Shown one piece after another: positions 25,145 to 33,633 of a DNA stretch of 64,000 bases. The stretch lies in the NCBI RefSeq assembly GCF_001953985.1, contig NZ_MBEI01000031.1, forward strand, positions 214,674 through 278,673. The letters run 5' to 3'. The notes below the pieces were generated by a model that did no database searches, had not been told where the DNA came from, and saw only the letters and a program-made list of their open reading frames with translations. This DNA comes from Mycobacterium colombiense. GTDB lineage: Bacteria; Actinomycetota; Actinomycetes; Mycobacteriales; Mycobacteriaceae. Both the position numbers and the translations under genes were made by a program. How positions within the stretch are numbered: the stretch's first letter is position 1; each line of letters starts with the position of its first letter.

Positions 25145-26095
25145 ATGCCTCGCAAGGTGGTCATCGTCGGTTTTCCCGGCGTGCAGGCGCTGGACGTGGT
25201 GGGCCCGTACGACGTGTTCACCGGCGCATCGCTGTTGACGGGCGGCGGCTACGACGTCGCGATGGCCTCGGTCGGTGGCCAACCGGTGCAGACGGCCACC
25301 GGGCTGGCTTTCGTGGCGACCCCGTTGCCGGACCCGGACGACCCGGTTGACACCGTCGTTCTCCCCGGCGGCGCCGGCGTCGACGCCGCCCGCTCCGACG
25401 CCGACCTGGTCGCCTGGATCAAGTCCGTCGCCACCCATGCCCGCCGGATGGTCACGGTGTGCACCGGTGCGTTTCTCGCCGCGGAGGCGGGCCTGCTGGA
25501 CGGGCACCGGGTGACCACCCATTGGGCCTTCGCCGAGCGGTTGGCAAGTGAATTCCCCGCCATCGACGTCGATGCCGACCCGATCTTCGTGCGAAGCACC
25601 GACACCCTATGGACCGCCGCGGGCGTCACCGCGGGCATCGACCTCACGCTCGCGCTGATCGAAGACGATTACGGCACCGAGCTCGCGCAGACCGTCGCCC
25701 GCTGGCTCGTGCTGTATCTGCGCCGGCCGGGCGGCCAGACGCAGTTCGCCGCGCCGGTATGGATGCCGCGGGCCAGACGGGACTCGATCCGCGAGGTGCA
25801 GGAGACGATCGAGGCCGAGCCGGGCCGCCCGCACAGCATCGACGAGCTGGCTCGCCGCGCTGCGATGAGCCCGCGGCACTTCACCCGGGTATTCACCGCC
25901 GAAATCGGTGAGGCGCCCGGCCAATACGTCGAACGCATCCGCACCGAAGCCGCACGCCGTCAGTTGGAGGAGACCGACGACACCGTCGTCGCGATCGCCG
26001 CTCGGTGCGGCTTCGGCACCGCGGAAACCATGCGACGCAATTTCCTTCGCCGCGTTGGTATTTCGCCCGACCAATACCGCAAGGCGTTCGCCTGA
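25145..26095 (+). CDS. GlxA-type regulator: DJ-1/PfpI domain fused to AraC DNA-binding domain
   Basis: About 316 aa. The N-terminal half (about 1-170) is a class I glutamine-amidotransferase-like DJ-1/PfpI domain with the nucleophile-elbow Cys in 'VTVCTGAFLAAEAGLLDG'; the C-terminal half has two HTHs, 'HSIDELARRAAMSPRHF' and 'VVAIAARCGFGTAETMRR'. Such regulators (GlxA, ArgR, CdhR types) sense amines or amides. A GTG at 25127 is an alternative start. The next gene (19 bases on) encodes a stand-alone DJ-1/PfpI enzyme, its likely target. Confidence 0.92.
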   Translation: MPRKVVIVGFPGVQALDVVGPYDVFTGASLLTGGGYDVAMASVGGQPVQTATGLAFVATPLPDPDDPVDTVVLPGGAGVDAARSDADLVAWIKSVATHARRMVTVCTGAFLAAEAGLLDGHRVTTHWAFAERLASEFPAIDVDADPIFVRSTDTLWTAAGVTAGIDLTLALIEDDYGTELAQTVARWLVLYLRRPGGQTQFAAPVWMPRARRDSIREVQETIEAEPGRPHSIDELARRAAMSPRHFTRVFTAEIGEAPGQYVERIRTEAARRQLEETDDTVVAIAARCGFGTAETMRRNFLRRVGISPDQYRKAFA

Positions 26096-26114
26096 CATCG
26101 AAAGGACGATTCTG

Positions 26115-26858
26115 ATGACCCAAATCGCCATCGTGGCCTATCCGGGATTCACCGCGCTGGACATGATCGGTCCCTACGAGGTGCTGCGCAACCTGCCGGG
26201 CGCCGAGGTGCGCTTCGTGTGGCACCAAGCCGGACCGATCACCGCCGACTCGGGGGTGCTGGTCATCGGCGCCACCCACTCGCTGGCCGAAACCCCCTCC
26301 CCCGACGTGATTCTCGTTCCCGGGGGCCCGTCGACGCCGGTTCATGCCCGTGACGACGCGCTGCTCGACTGGCTGCGGCAGGCGCACCACAGCGCGAGCT
26401 GGACGACGTCGGTGTGCTCGGGGTCGGTGATTCTGGCGGCCGCCGGCCTGCTCGACGGCCGCCGGGCGACGTCGCATTGGCTGACGGTTCCCGCGCTGAA
26501 GGCATTCGGCGCGGTTCCCGTGGCCGACGAACGGATCGTGCACCAGGGTGACATCGTCACCAGTGCGGGCGTGTCCGCCGGGCTCGACCTCGCGCTGTGG
26601 CTGGCCGGCCAGATCGGCGGCGAAGCCCGCGCGAAGGCAATCCAGCTCGCGCTCGAATACGACCCACAGCCGCCGTTCGACTCGGGTCACATGTCGAAGG
26701 CGTCGGCGACCACGAAGGCCGCCGCGACGGCGCTGCTGTCCCGCGACAGTGTCAAGCCCGCCAACGTGAAAGCCACTACCCTGCTCGCCTGGGAGCAGGC
26801 GCTGGGCAAGGTCCGGTCGCGGCGCCGGGGGCGCCAGCCGGATCGCTCGCCGGTCTAG
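26115..26858 (+). CDS. DJ-1/PfpI family protein, isonitrile hydratase-like
   Basis: A 247-aa stand-alone DJ-1/PfpI protein: 'IVAYPGFTALDMIGPYEVL' at the N-terminus, the acidic-residue strand 'VILVPGG', and the nucleophile Cys in 'TTSVCSGSVILAAAGLLDG'. Pseudomonas isonitrile hydratase InhA has the same plan. An AAAGGACG site precedes ATG 26115. It follows a regulator with a homologous sensing domain and is probably co-transcribed. The C-terminal ~40 residues are basic and low-complexity. Substrate unproven. Confidence 0.87.
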   Translation: MTQIAIVAYPGFTALDMIGPYEVLRNLPGAEVRFVWHQAGPITADSGVLVIGATHSLAETPSPDVILVPGGPSTPVHARDDALLDWLRQAHHSASWTTSVCSGSVILAAAGLLDGRRATSHWLTVPALKAFGAVPVADERIVHQGDIVTSAGVSAGLDLALWLAGQIGGEARAKAIQLALEYDPQPPFDSGHMSKASATTKAAATALLSRDSVKPANVKATTLLAWEQALGKVRSRRRGRQPDRSPV

Positions 26859-26883
26859 TCGCGCCCGACGCGGGCCGCGAGCA

Positions 26884-27567
26884 TCACGCGTCTGCCGCAA
26901 GTCCAGACGGTGCCGGCAGGGGAAATAGCTGCCGGAACCTCTCGACGAGGGCACGGTCGCCGACGATGCGCAGCGACCCAGAGTCAACCATCTGGTCAAG
27001 GCCATTGTCCGTGCGGAGCAACGCGAGCAGCGTGGCCTGATCGGTTTCCAGTGTGACGTCGGGGTGATGGCTCTCGCCGCGCGTGAGGTCAAGCTCACCG
27101 CCGGTGATGCGGAGCTGGAATGGCTGGTCGCTCAGGCGTATCGCGATGGTTGCGTCCAACCCGGACGCGGCTCGGCGGTCGAAGAGAGCAGTCAGGGAAA
27201 GCATCAGGGAATCGACGCCAAGTGGCGCGTCATAGGGCATGGCCGGTGAGCGACTCGCCCAGCGGGCCAGTCCGAGCACGATTGGCGCCAATTCGGCCCC
27301 CCACGGCGTCAATTCGTAGACCCAGGACGCGCCAGGTGGGGCGAGGCGACGCCGATGCACTACTTGCACGCCGCTGAGTTCGCGCAATCGCTGGGTCAGC
27401 ACATCCGGGCTGACACCGGGCAACCCGGCGAGCAGATCGGTGAAACGTTTTGGGCCCAGTAGTAATTCGCGAACCACCAATAGTGCCCAGCGCTCGCCGA
27501 CAAGATCCAGCGCATGCGCCACCGCGCAGCCGGTGTCATACCTCCGTCTACCTGCCATGCGACCCAT
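26884..27567 (-). CDS. HxlR-family regulator with C-terminal SCP2-like domain
   Basis: About 227 aa. The N-terminal winged helix (about 8-100) has the HxlR pattern 'CAVAHALDLVGERWALLVVR' and 'VSPDVLTQRLRELS'. The C-terminal part (about 130-215), with 'GELDLTRGESHHPDVTLETD', looks like an SCP2 sterol-carrier-type ligand domain, a fusion common in mycobacteria. It probably binds a hydrophobic ligand. It is divergent from a tautomerase gene, and a perfect palindrome sits between the two starts (27589-27608). ATG 27567 or 27558 are the likely starts. Confidence 0.88.
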   Translation of the reverse strand: MGRMAGRRRYDTGCAVAHALDLVGERWALLVVRELLLGPKRFTDLLAGLPGVSPDVLTQRLRELSGVQVVHRRRLAPPGASWVYELTPWGAELAPIVLGLARWASRSPAMPYDAPLGVDSLMLSLTALFDRRAASGLDATIAIRLSDQPFQLRITGGELDLTRGESHHPDVTLETDQATLLALLRTDNGLDQMVDSGSLRIVGDRALVERFRQLFPLPAPSGLAADA

Positions 27568-27588
27568 GCTACCAGCGGCGATCGTATT

Positions 27589-27608
27589 TTCCAAGTTACT
27601 ACTTGGAA
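27589..27608. promoter_or_regulatory. Palindromic operator between hxlR-type gene and tautomerase gene
   Basis: TTCCAAGT-TACT-ACTTGGAA is a perfect 8-bp-arm inverted repeat, and a further half-site (TTCCAACT) begins 2 bases after it. It is AT-rich against the local background and lies 22 bases upstream of the regulator's start, in the divergent promoter region. HxlR proteins bind such dyads, so autoregulation and control of the tautomerase gene are likely. Confidence 0.7.
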
Positions 27609-27673
27609 TTTCCAACTAAGCGGTCTACTCTCAAACTCGTTCCACCTGAACGACCATCAAGGAGACGAGAGCC

Positions 27674-28081
27674 ATGCCCGTATTCACCGTCGACGCCCCG
27701 ATCGGGGCGTCCCAGAACGCCAAGCAGAAAATGTTGAAGGAGATCACCGACGCGCTCGATGAGGCCTACCCCATTCCCGATACCCGCGGGTGGCTGCGCG
27801 AGTACCTGGCCGACAACGTGTCCCAAGACGGTCGGGTGCGAGCCGAGCCGGTGCGGCCGGTGGTGTCCCTCGAGGCACCGGAACTGACCAACCTCGATGC
27901 AAAACGCAAGCTGGTGCAAAAGATCGAGGCGGCCGTCGGCGCGGCCTATGACGGGATCGCCAACATCGAGGAAGTCCTCGTGTTGATCAACCACTACCCG
28001 TTACGGGACGTCGGCTGGAGGGGGAGCCTTCAATCCGACAAGCCGGAAATTGTGGAAGCCGTTGCCGCGCTGAATCGCTGA
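27674..28081 (+). CDS. Tautomerase-superfamily protein
   Basis: A 135-aa member of the 4-oxalocrotonate tautomerase superfamily in its longer, two-unit form. The catalytic amino-terminal Pro follows the initiator Met ('MPVFTVDAPIG'), and the second beta-alpha-beta unit begins near residue 65 ('VVSLEAPELTNLDAKRKLVQ'). Relatives include malonate semialdehyde decarboxylase and haloacrylate dehalogenases. An AGGAGACGAGAGCC context precedes the ATG. It is probably controlled by the divergent HxlR-family protein. A second long tautomerase is at 45955. Confidence 0.85.
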   Translation: MPVFTVDAPIGASQNAKQKMLKEITDALDEAYPIPDTRGWLREYLADNVSQDGRVRAEPVRPVVSLEAPELTNLDAKRKLVQKIEAAVGAAYDGIANIEEVLVLINHYPLRDVGWRGSLQSDKPEIVEAVAALNR

Positions 28082-28232
28082 GATCCCAGGCGGCCTTGCG
28101 GATCGGCTTGGGCCAGGGTGCGTAGGCCATGCCCTGGTCCAAGCCGGTGTCCGCGCGGTAGTAAGGCTATCGAGGTGGGGTGATCTGTGTTGGCGCCAGA
28201 GCATCGAAATGATTTGTGGCACAGCATTACCC

Positions 28233-28247
28233 AGGGGCAGGGCCCCT
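28233..28247. terminator. Short GC hairpin between convergent genes
   Basis: AGGGGC-AGG-GCCCCT is a perfect 6-bp stem with a 3-base loop between the tautomerase stop (28081) and the SnoaL-like stop (28258). Its position suits termination of the minus-strand gene, but no U-tract follows. Confidence 0.35.
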
Positions 28248-28257
28248 AGCCCCGACG

Positions 28258-28734
28258 CTAGGCGCCGGGCTGCAGGATCTCGGTCGTGGCGAGCTGGCCG
28301 CCGGCCTGCATCCACGCCGCAACGACGCCGGGAGCGTCCCGGTCGGGGTTGTAAATGTCTTCCTCGCTGGAGAACAGGCCGTCGCCGGCGTACACCAGCC
28401 GGGTCCAGTTCGGAAACCAGAACGGTTCGCCCTTCGGATCGGTCGGGTGGTCCAGCAGGTTCTTGATCATGACGACGACGGCGTCGTTGTCCTCGTCGTG
28501 AGCCACCCAGTCGTTGGGGAAGCGCATGTGCGGGAACGGCGCCATCACCGCGACGATCCAGTCGCGGACCGCCTCGCGCCCGTGAAAGACGCCGTAGTGA
28601 TGCTCGGTATAGACGACGTCCTCGGTGAAGAGGTCCGCAAACGGCCGCCAGTCGCCCGAAGCGCTGCACCCTTCGACGACTTTGGTGTAGTTATCGACGG
28701 CTTTGTCGATTTCTGCCCTGGTGAATTTGCCCAT
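28258..28734 (-). CDS. SnoaL-like / NTF2-fold protein
   Basis: A 158-aa protein of the NTF2-like superfamily: 'WRPFADLFTEDVVYTEHHYG' and 'FHGREAVRDWI' form the start of the conical fold, and 'NDAVVVMIKNLLDHPTDPKG' the long sheet. Family members are polyketide cyclases, steroid isomerases or non-enzymatic small-ligand binders; the function here is not fixed. It is divergent from an SDR gene 57 bases away, so the two may share regulation. Confidence 0.75.
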   Translation of the reverse strand: MGKFTRAEIDKAVDNYTKVVEGCSASGDWRPFADLFTEDVVYTEHHYGVFHGREAVRDWIVAVMAPFPHMRFPNDWVAHDEDNDAVVVMIKNLLDHPTDPKGEPFWFPNWTRLVYAGDGLFSSEEDIYNPDRDAPGVVAAWMQAGGQLATTEILQPGA

Positions 28735-28791
28735 GCGGACACACTAGAACGTGTTCCGGTTTTGGGCCGCTCGTATGAATGGGGATCTCGG

Positions 28792-29562
28792 ATGAACGTG
28801 ATGGACTTGTTCGGCCTGCGCGGCAAGAGGGCGTTGGTCACCGGGGCGTCCAGCGGCATCGGCAGGAAGGTGGCCCAGGCCTACGTGCAGGCCGGGGCGG
28901 ACGTGGCCATCGCGGCGCGGAATGTCGAGGCGCTGGAACGCATCGCCGGCGAGCTGGCGGCGGACGGTGCCGGCAAGGTGGTGCCGATCCGATGCGACGT
29001 GACCCGGCCGGACCAGGTGACCGGCATGGTGGACCGGGTGATCGCGGAGCTCGGCGGCATCGACATCGCGGTCTGCAACGCCGGCGTCATCGACGTCGTC
29101 CCGATGCTGGACATGTCGCCCGAAGAATTCCAGCGCATCCAGGACACCAACGTCACCGGTGTCTTCCTCACCGCGCAGGCGGCGGCCCGGGCGATGGTGG
29201 CCCAGGGGCGTGGCGGTGTCATCATCACCACCGCCTCGATGTCGGGCAGCATCATCAACGTTCCTCAACAGGTCGGCCACTACTGCGCCTCCAAGGCGGC
29301 CGTCATCCACCTGACCAAGGCCATGGCGGTCGAATTCGCGCCGCACAACATTCGGGTCAACAGCGTCAGCCCCGGCTACATCCTCACCGAGCTCGTCGAG
29401 CCGTTGACGGAGTTTCACCGCCAGTGGGAGCCGAAGATCCCACTCGGGCGCATCGGCCGCCCCGAAGAGCTCACCGGCCTCTACGTCTATCTGGCCAGCG
29501 AGGCTTCCAGCTACATGACCGGATCGGACGTCGTGATCGACGGCGGTTACACCTGCCCCTAG
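28792..29562 (+). CDS. Short-chain dehydrogenase/reductase
   Basis: A 256-aa classical SDR. The cofactor loop is 'VTGASSGIGRKVAQ' (G-x3-G-x-G), then 'VCNAG', the catalytic Ser in 'TTASMSGSI' and Y-x3-K in 'YCASKAAV', and the C-terminal 'GSDVVIDGGYTCP'. It should reduce a ketone or oxidise an alcohol with NAD(P)(H). A GGGGATC site precedes ATG 28792. The gene stops 2 bases before the end of the convergent DUF2071 gene. Confidence 0.92.
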   Translation: MNVMDLFGLRGKRALVTGASSGIGRKVAQAYVQAGADVAIAARNVEALERIAGELAADGAGKVVPIRCDVTRPDQVTGMVDRVIAELGGIDIAVCNAGVIDVVPMLDMSPEEFQRIQDTNVTGVFLTAQAAARAMVAQGRGGVIITTASMSGSIINVPQQVGHYCASKAAVIHLTKAMAVEFAPHNIRVNSVSPGYILTELVEPLTEFHRQWEPKIPLGRIGRPEELTGLYVYLASEASSYMTGSDVVIDGGYTCP

Positions 29563-29563
29563 C

Positions 29564-30337
29564 TCACCGGATCGGCCGGGGCCGCCCGAAAAGCGTTCGC
29601 ACACCGCCGGAATACAGCGCGCGCAACCGCTCGCCGGCCGGCCGTACCCCGGCGGCCCGCACCAGTTCGCTGTCCAGCTCGACGATTTCGGCCGCACGAA
29701 GGGGCCAGCGCCCATGCTCGTTCGGCACCCACCACGTCCGGCCCGCCTTACGCGTATGCGCGCCCCACCGGGCCGTCAGCCAGACCTCCAACGGCGTCGG
29801 CTCGACGACCTCGCCCACGGCGATCTCGATCCGGTTGCGCAAGCCGCGCCGGGGCCATCGGCGCACACTGTCATACACGACACGGTCGCCGTCGCGCCGC
29901 ATCCGCATTCGGGCCCACGTATACGGGACGCCAAGACCGATGCGGGTGACCGGCACGACGGCTAACCGCGCCGTTTCCAGCGACCGGAAGAGCACGCCGC
30001 GGCGGCCGGCTTCATCGATCGAATACAGGCGGACGTTGGTCTCCAGGAAGCTGCCAAAGTACGGAAGCGGAAGCGCGGAGCCAATTTTGGTGCTGCTCAT
30101 GGCAAACGGAATCAGCCCGACATACGTCAACCCATCGGCAAAGATGTCGGGACGGGTGCCGGGCGGGTACATCTGTTCGACGCTTTCGGGGCGCACCGGC
30201 CAATGGATGAACGTCAGATGACGCCAGTGCTGGTCGAACGTCACCGGCAGAGGAAGCGGCGGCGGGGTGAGCGGATACCCCTCGAGCCCGTGCGGCCCAT
30301 TGGGTTCGGCGGCCGGCGGGCCGGGTGTTGCGCTCAC
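29564..30337 (-). CDS. DUF2071 (YqjF-like) protein
   Basis: A 257-aa protein with the DUF2071/YqjF pattern, 'WRHLTFIHWPVRPESVEQMY' followed by 'DGLTYVGLIPFAM' and 'FLETNVRLYSIDEAGRRGV'. The fold is acetoacetate-decarboxylase-like; the function is unknown. The N-terminus is Pro-rich. It begins 5 bases after the upstream membrane-protein gene, so both are in one minus-strand unit. Confidence 0.8.
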   Translation of the reverse strand: MSATPGPPAAEPNGPHGLEGYPLTPPPLPLPVTFDQHWRHLTFIHWPVRPESVEQMYPPGTRPDIFADGLTYVGLIPFAMSSTKIGSALPLPYFGSFLETNVRLYSIDEAGRRGVLFRSLETARLAVVPVTRIGLGVPYTWARMRMRRDGDRVVYDSVRRWPRRGLRNRIEIAVGEVVEPTPLEVWLTARWGAHTRKAGRTWWVPNEHGRWPLRAAEIVELDSELVRAAGVRPAGERLRALYSGGVRTLFGRPRPIR

Positions 30338-30342
30338 GAGCC

Positions 30343-31020
30343 TTATCCCTCCAGCTCGCCGGATATCCCGCGCTCGAGGTTCGCCTGTGTCGCCGACGGC
30401 AGCACCAGCAGGCCGTCGAGTTCGTTGCGGGCCACGTCATAGGCGCGCTGGCGTTCCAGCGGCGCCGCTGCGGGGTCGGCCGCGACCCGTAACAGGCTCT
30501 GCGCCCGCGTAATTCGCTGCTGATCCGACCGGGAGAAATCGTTGCGGCGCCGGCGGATCGCTTCGGCCTCGGCGGCGTTGAACGCGGTGACGTAGTCCTC
30601 GACGGCGGCCATGTATCGCGCCGCGCCTTCGCGGTCGTCGAGCAGATCCTCGGCCTTGACGGGGCGCAGGAAGTCGGCCCGCAGCTTGGCTTTGTGGAAC
30701 GCGATCGTGTTCGCGTCGCGCATGTCGGTCATCAGGGGGAAGTCCAGCAGCTTGGCGACGTCGAGTTCGTACTCGAGCCAGCGCTCGTCCGTGCGGGCGT
30801 GCTCGTCGAGGACGCGGCGGATCGAGCGCCACTGGGCCGCCTGATTCACGCCGGCCCCATCCGCGGCGGGCGTCTCGGGTGTTGGTGTTCGGCCGATTTC
30901 CCGCGCCCGTTCGTCGGTGCGCCGGCGGTAGGCGCCGAACGCGCGTACCGCGGCGACGATCGCGCCCGTCAGCGGCAGGATCAAGATCAACAGCTCCGCC
31001 AACCGGAATATCAAGCCCAC
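30343..31020 (-). CDS. Conserved membrane-anchored hypothetical protein
   Basis: A 225-aa protein with one N-terminal transmembrane helix (about residues 5-28) followed by a charged, largely helical cytoplasmic part containing 'DERWLEYELDVAKLLDFPLM' and 'ADFLRPVKAEDLLDD'. I recognise the type from mycobacterial genomes but not a function. It shares an operon with the DUF2071 gene (5-base gap) and may be read through from the FAAL gene 40 bases upstream. Confidence 0.7.
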   Translation of the reverse strand: MGLIFRLAELLILILPLTGAIVAAVRAFGAYRRRTDERAREIGRTPTPETPAADGAGVNQAAQWRSIRRVLDEHARTDERWLEYELDVAKLLDFPLMTDMRDANTIAFHKAKLRADFLRPVKAEDLLDDREGAARYMAAVEDYVTAFNAAEAEAIRRRRNDFSRSDQQRITRAQSLLRVAADPAAAPLERQRAYDVARNELDGLLVLPSATQANLERGISGELEG

Positions 31021-31060
31021 CTGGCCAGGATGCCAGGAACTCCCCGGTGTTGACTCCCGG

Positions 31061-32899
31061 TTAGCGGACGCCCAGGGAGCCGTCGAGGTACTCCGCCCGG
31101 CAGGCCCTGCGGGCCAGCTTGCCGCTGGTGGTGCGCGGGATTGCGCCGGCCGGCAGGAGACGGACGTCCGAGACGTTCAGGCGGTGCCGCTGCGCGACCG
31201 CCGCGCGGATCGCCTCGATCGCCGGCTGCGGATCCTGACGGCTGGTGCCCGCGGCGCGTTCGGCGATCACGACGAGCCGGGCGGCATCCGGGTCATCGCC
31301 GTCCGCCACGGAAAACGCGGTCACGTACCCGCGCCGGACGATTTCCGACGCCTCGGCGACGGTGGCCTCGATGTGTTGCGGGTAGTAGTTACGGCCGTCG
31401 ATGGTCAGCAGGTCCGCGATCCGGCCGGTCACATACAGCTCGCCGTCCAGGTACACCCCCAGGTCGCCGGTGCGCAGCCAGGGGCGGTCCGGATCGGCGC
31501 CCACGCCGTGGCTGCCCTCCGCGAGCCGCGATCGCAGCTCGGCCCCGAACGCCCGCCGCGTCTCGCCGGGCAGCCCCCAGTAACCGCGTCCGACGTTATT
31601 GCCCTGCAACCAGATTTCGCCCACCGCGCCGTCCGGCAATTCGGATCCGGTCGAGGGGTCGACGATCACGGCCCATTCGCTGCGCGCGACCTGGCCGCAC
31701 GACACCTGCGCGACGGCGTTGGGAAAATCCGCGTCGACGCGCACCGCGTGTCCCGCGCCCAGCCGTTCGGAGTCGAAGTACACCGCCGTCGCCTCGGCGG
31801 CGGGGGCGATGGTCGCGACGAACAACGTGCCCTCGGCGATGCCGTAGGACGGCTTGAACGCCGTGCGCGGCAACCCGTACGGCGCGAACGCCTTGTTGAA
31901 GGTGCTGATCGCATCGATGCTGACGGGTTCGGAGCCGATGATCAGCACCACGTTGCGCAGATCGATGTCCGCACCGCGGCCGGGCAGGCCGCGCTGCGCG
32001 GCCCACTCGTAGGCGAAGTTCGGTGCGGCGGTGACGACGTTGCCCTGCCGCGACCCGTCGGACAGGGCCTGAATCCATCGCTGGGGACGGCGGACGAACG
32101 CGGTGGGAGACATCAGTGTGGAGTGGCCGCCGTAGACGGCCGGGAAGCCGATCATCGACAAACCCATGTCGTGGTAGAGCGGTAACCAGCTGACGCCGTG
32201 GGTGTTTCGGTCCAGCAGGTCGATCGACAGGATCATCTGTACCAGGTTGGTGCCCACCGCGCGGTGGGTGATCTCGACCCCGACCGGCGGCCGGGTCGAA
32301 CCCGACGTGTACTGCAGGTGCGAGACGTCATCCATGCCGAGCTCGGTGGGCACGAACGACTCCCCCGCCGAATCCGGTATCTCGTCGATGGCGATCACCC
32401 GCGGCCGGCGCAGGTGCGGGTGGCCGGCCAGGAACTTCTCCACCGCCGCCCGGGCGGACGTCGTCGTGAGTAGGACCGTGGGCTCGGAATCGCGCAGCGC
32501 GGTATCGAGCCGTTCGGCGTGCCCGGGCAGTTCCGGGGCGAACAACGGCACCGCGATGGTTCCGGCCTTGACCGCCGCGTAGAAGCCGGCGACGTAGTCG
32601 ATGCCCTGCGGCGCGAGGACCGCAACGCGCTCACCGTGACCGGCCACCTGCTGGATGCGCGCGCCGATGGCCTCCAGCCGGACGCCGAACCGGTTCCACG
32701 TCACCTCTTCGGCGTCGCCGTCGGCCGAACGACTGTAGTCGAGGTAGCGATACGCCACGGTGTCACCGACGTTCGCGATGTTGCGGTCGATGAGCGAGAT
32801 TAGATTGACCCCGGGCGGCATCATGACCCGGCCGGCCGCGTCCAGGCAGTCTTCGATCCGAAGTAGGCCACCGGCACCTGGGCCGTCCTGCCGATCCAT
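31061..32899 (-). CDS. Fatty-acyl-AMP ligase (FAAL-type FadD)
   Basis: A 612-aa ANL-superfamily adenylating enzyme. The P-loop is 'LQYTSGSTRPPVGVEITH', the aromatic adenine motif is 'PSYGIAEGTLFVA', and the hinge region is 'WLRTGDLGVYLDGELYVTGR' with the catalytic Lys in 'TTSGKLARRACR'. The 'GVSWLPLYHDMGL' and 'AAPNFAYEWAA' segments are typical of mycobacterial FAALs, which load long fatty acids onto polyketide synthases as acyl-AMP. No PKS, NRPS or acyl carrier gene is next to it, so its partner must be elsewhere. The nearest lipid genes are the papA/acyltransferase array about 10 kb away. Confidence 0.9.
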   Translation of the reverse strand: MDRQDGPGAGGLLRIEDCLDAAGRVMMPPGVNLISLIDRNIANVGDTVAYRYLDYSRSADGDAEEVTWNRFGVRLEAIGARIQQVAGHGERVAVLAPQGIDYVAGFYAAVKAGTIAVPLFAPELPGHAERLDTALRDSEPTVLLTTTSARAAVEKFLAGHPHLRRPRVIAIDEIPDSAGESFVPTELGMDDVSHLQYTSGSTRPPVGVEITHRAVGTNLVQMILSIDLLDRNTHGVSWLPLYHDMGLSMIGFPAVYGGHSTLMSPTAFVRRPQRWIQALSDGSRQGNVVTAAPNFAYEWAAQRGLPGRGADIDLRNVVLIIGSEPVSIDAISTFNKAFAPYGLPRTAFKPSYGIAEGTLFVATIAPAAEATAVYFDSERLGAGHAVRVDADFPNAVAQVSCGQVARSEWAVIVDPSTGSELPDGAVGEIWLQGNNVGRGYWGLPGETRRAFGAELRSRLAEGSHGVGADPDRPWLRTGDLGVYLDGELYVTGRIADLLTIDGRNYYPQHIEATVAEASEIVRRGYVTAFSVADGDDPDAARLVVIAERAAGTSRQDPQPAIEAIRAAVAQRHRLNVSDVRLLPAGAIPRTTSGKLARRACRAEYLDGSLGVR

Positions 32900-33108
32900 T
32901 ACTGCAGTCTAGGCAAGCCGATGCGACGGTCCCTGTGCGGTGAATCGGCAAACATCAAGAGCGGCGGACGCATTCGCCGGTTCCGGCAGACGCTCGATCA
33001 CCGGGTTGACAGAGGCGATCCACCCGCTCCGGCCGACGCCCGGCGTGGGCGGTAGCCTACCGGCGAGCGGCGTCCACGGCCGTCCGTCTGCTACCACCAG
33101 GAGTTGTC

Positions 33109-33576
33109 ATGCCGGGCCGGAACTTTTCCTTCGAAATCACCCGCACCAGCAGCGCGCCCCCCGCGACGGTCTTCCGGCTGGTAGCCGACGGCGCCAACTG
33201 GTCGCAGTGGGCCAAGCCGATTGTCATGCACTCGAGTTGGGCTCGCCAGGGCGATCCCGCGCCGGGCGGCGTCGGGTCCATCCGCAAGGTGGGCATGTGG
33301 CCGGTCTACGTGCAGGAGGAGACGGTCGAGTACGAGCCGGACCGTCGCCACGCCTACAAGCTGGTGGGCCCGGCCACCCCGGCCAAGGACTACGGCGGCG
33401 AGGTGGTCCTCACGCCGAATGCGTCGGGCGGGACCGACATCCGCTGGACGGGCTCATTCACCGAAGGCGTTCGCGGGACAGGCCCGCTGATGCGCGCCGC
33501 CATGGGCGGAGCGGTCCGGTTTTTCGCGGGCCGGCTGGTGAAGGCGGCCGATCGCGAATCCACCGGCGGCCGGTAG
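33109..33576 (+). CDS. SRPBCC (polyketide cyclase/START-like) protein
   Basis: A 155-aa helix-grip protein: 'SFEITRTSSAPPATVFRLVA' then 'WSQWAKPI' at the N-terminus, and a C-terminal helix 'MRAAMGGAVRFFAGRLVKAA' closing the cavity. These bind hydrophobic ligands and may act as cyclases or carriers. The ATG has a CAGGAG site. It is transcribed alone, divergent from the FAAL gene (209-base gap), with which it may share a pathway. Confidence 0.78.
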   Translation: MPGRNFSFEITRTSSAPPATVFRLVADGANWSQWAKPIVMHSSWARQGDPAPGGVGSIRKVGMWPVYVQEETVEYEPDRRHAYKLVGPATPAKDYGGEVVLTPNASGGTDIRWTGSFTEGVRGTGPLMRAAMGGAVRFFAGRLVKAADRESTGGR

Positions 33577-33633
33577 CTTCTCGCATGGCGCATGACGGCC
33601 GCGCGCAGCGGCCGCCACGTTCCGATTCACGAT

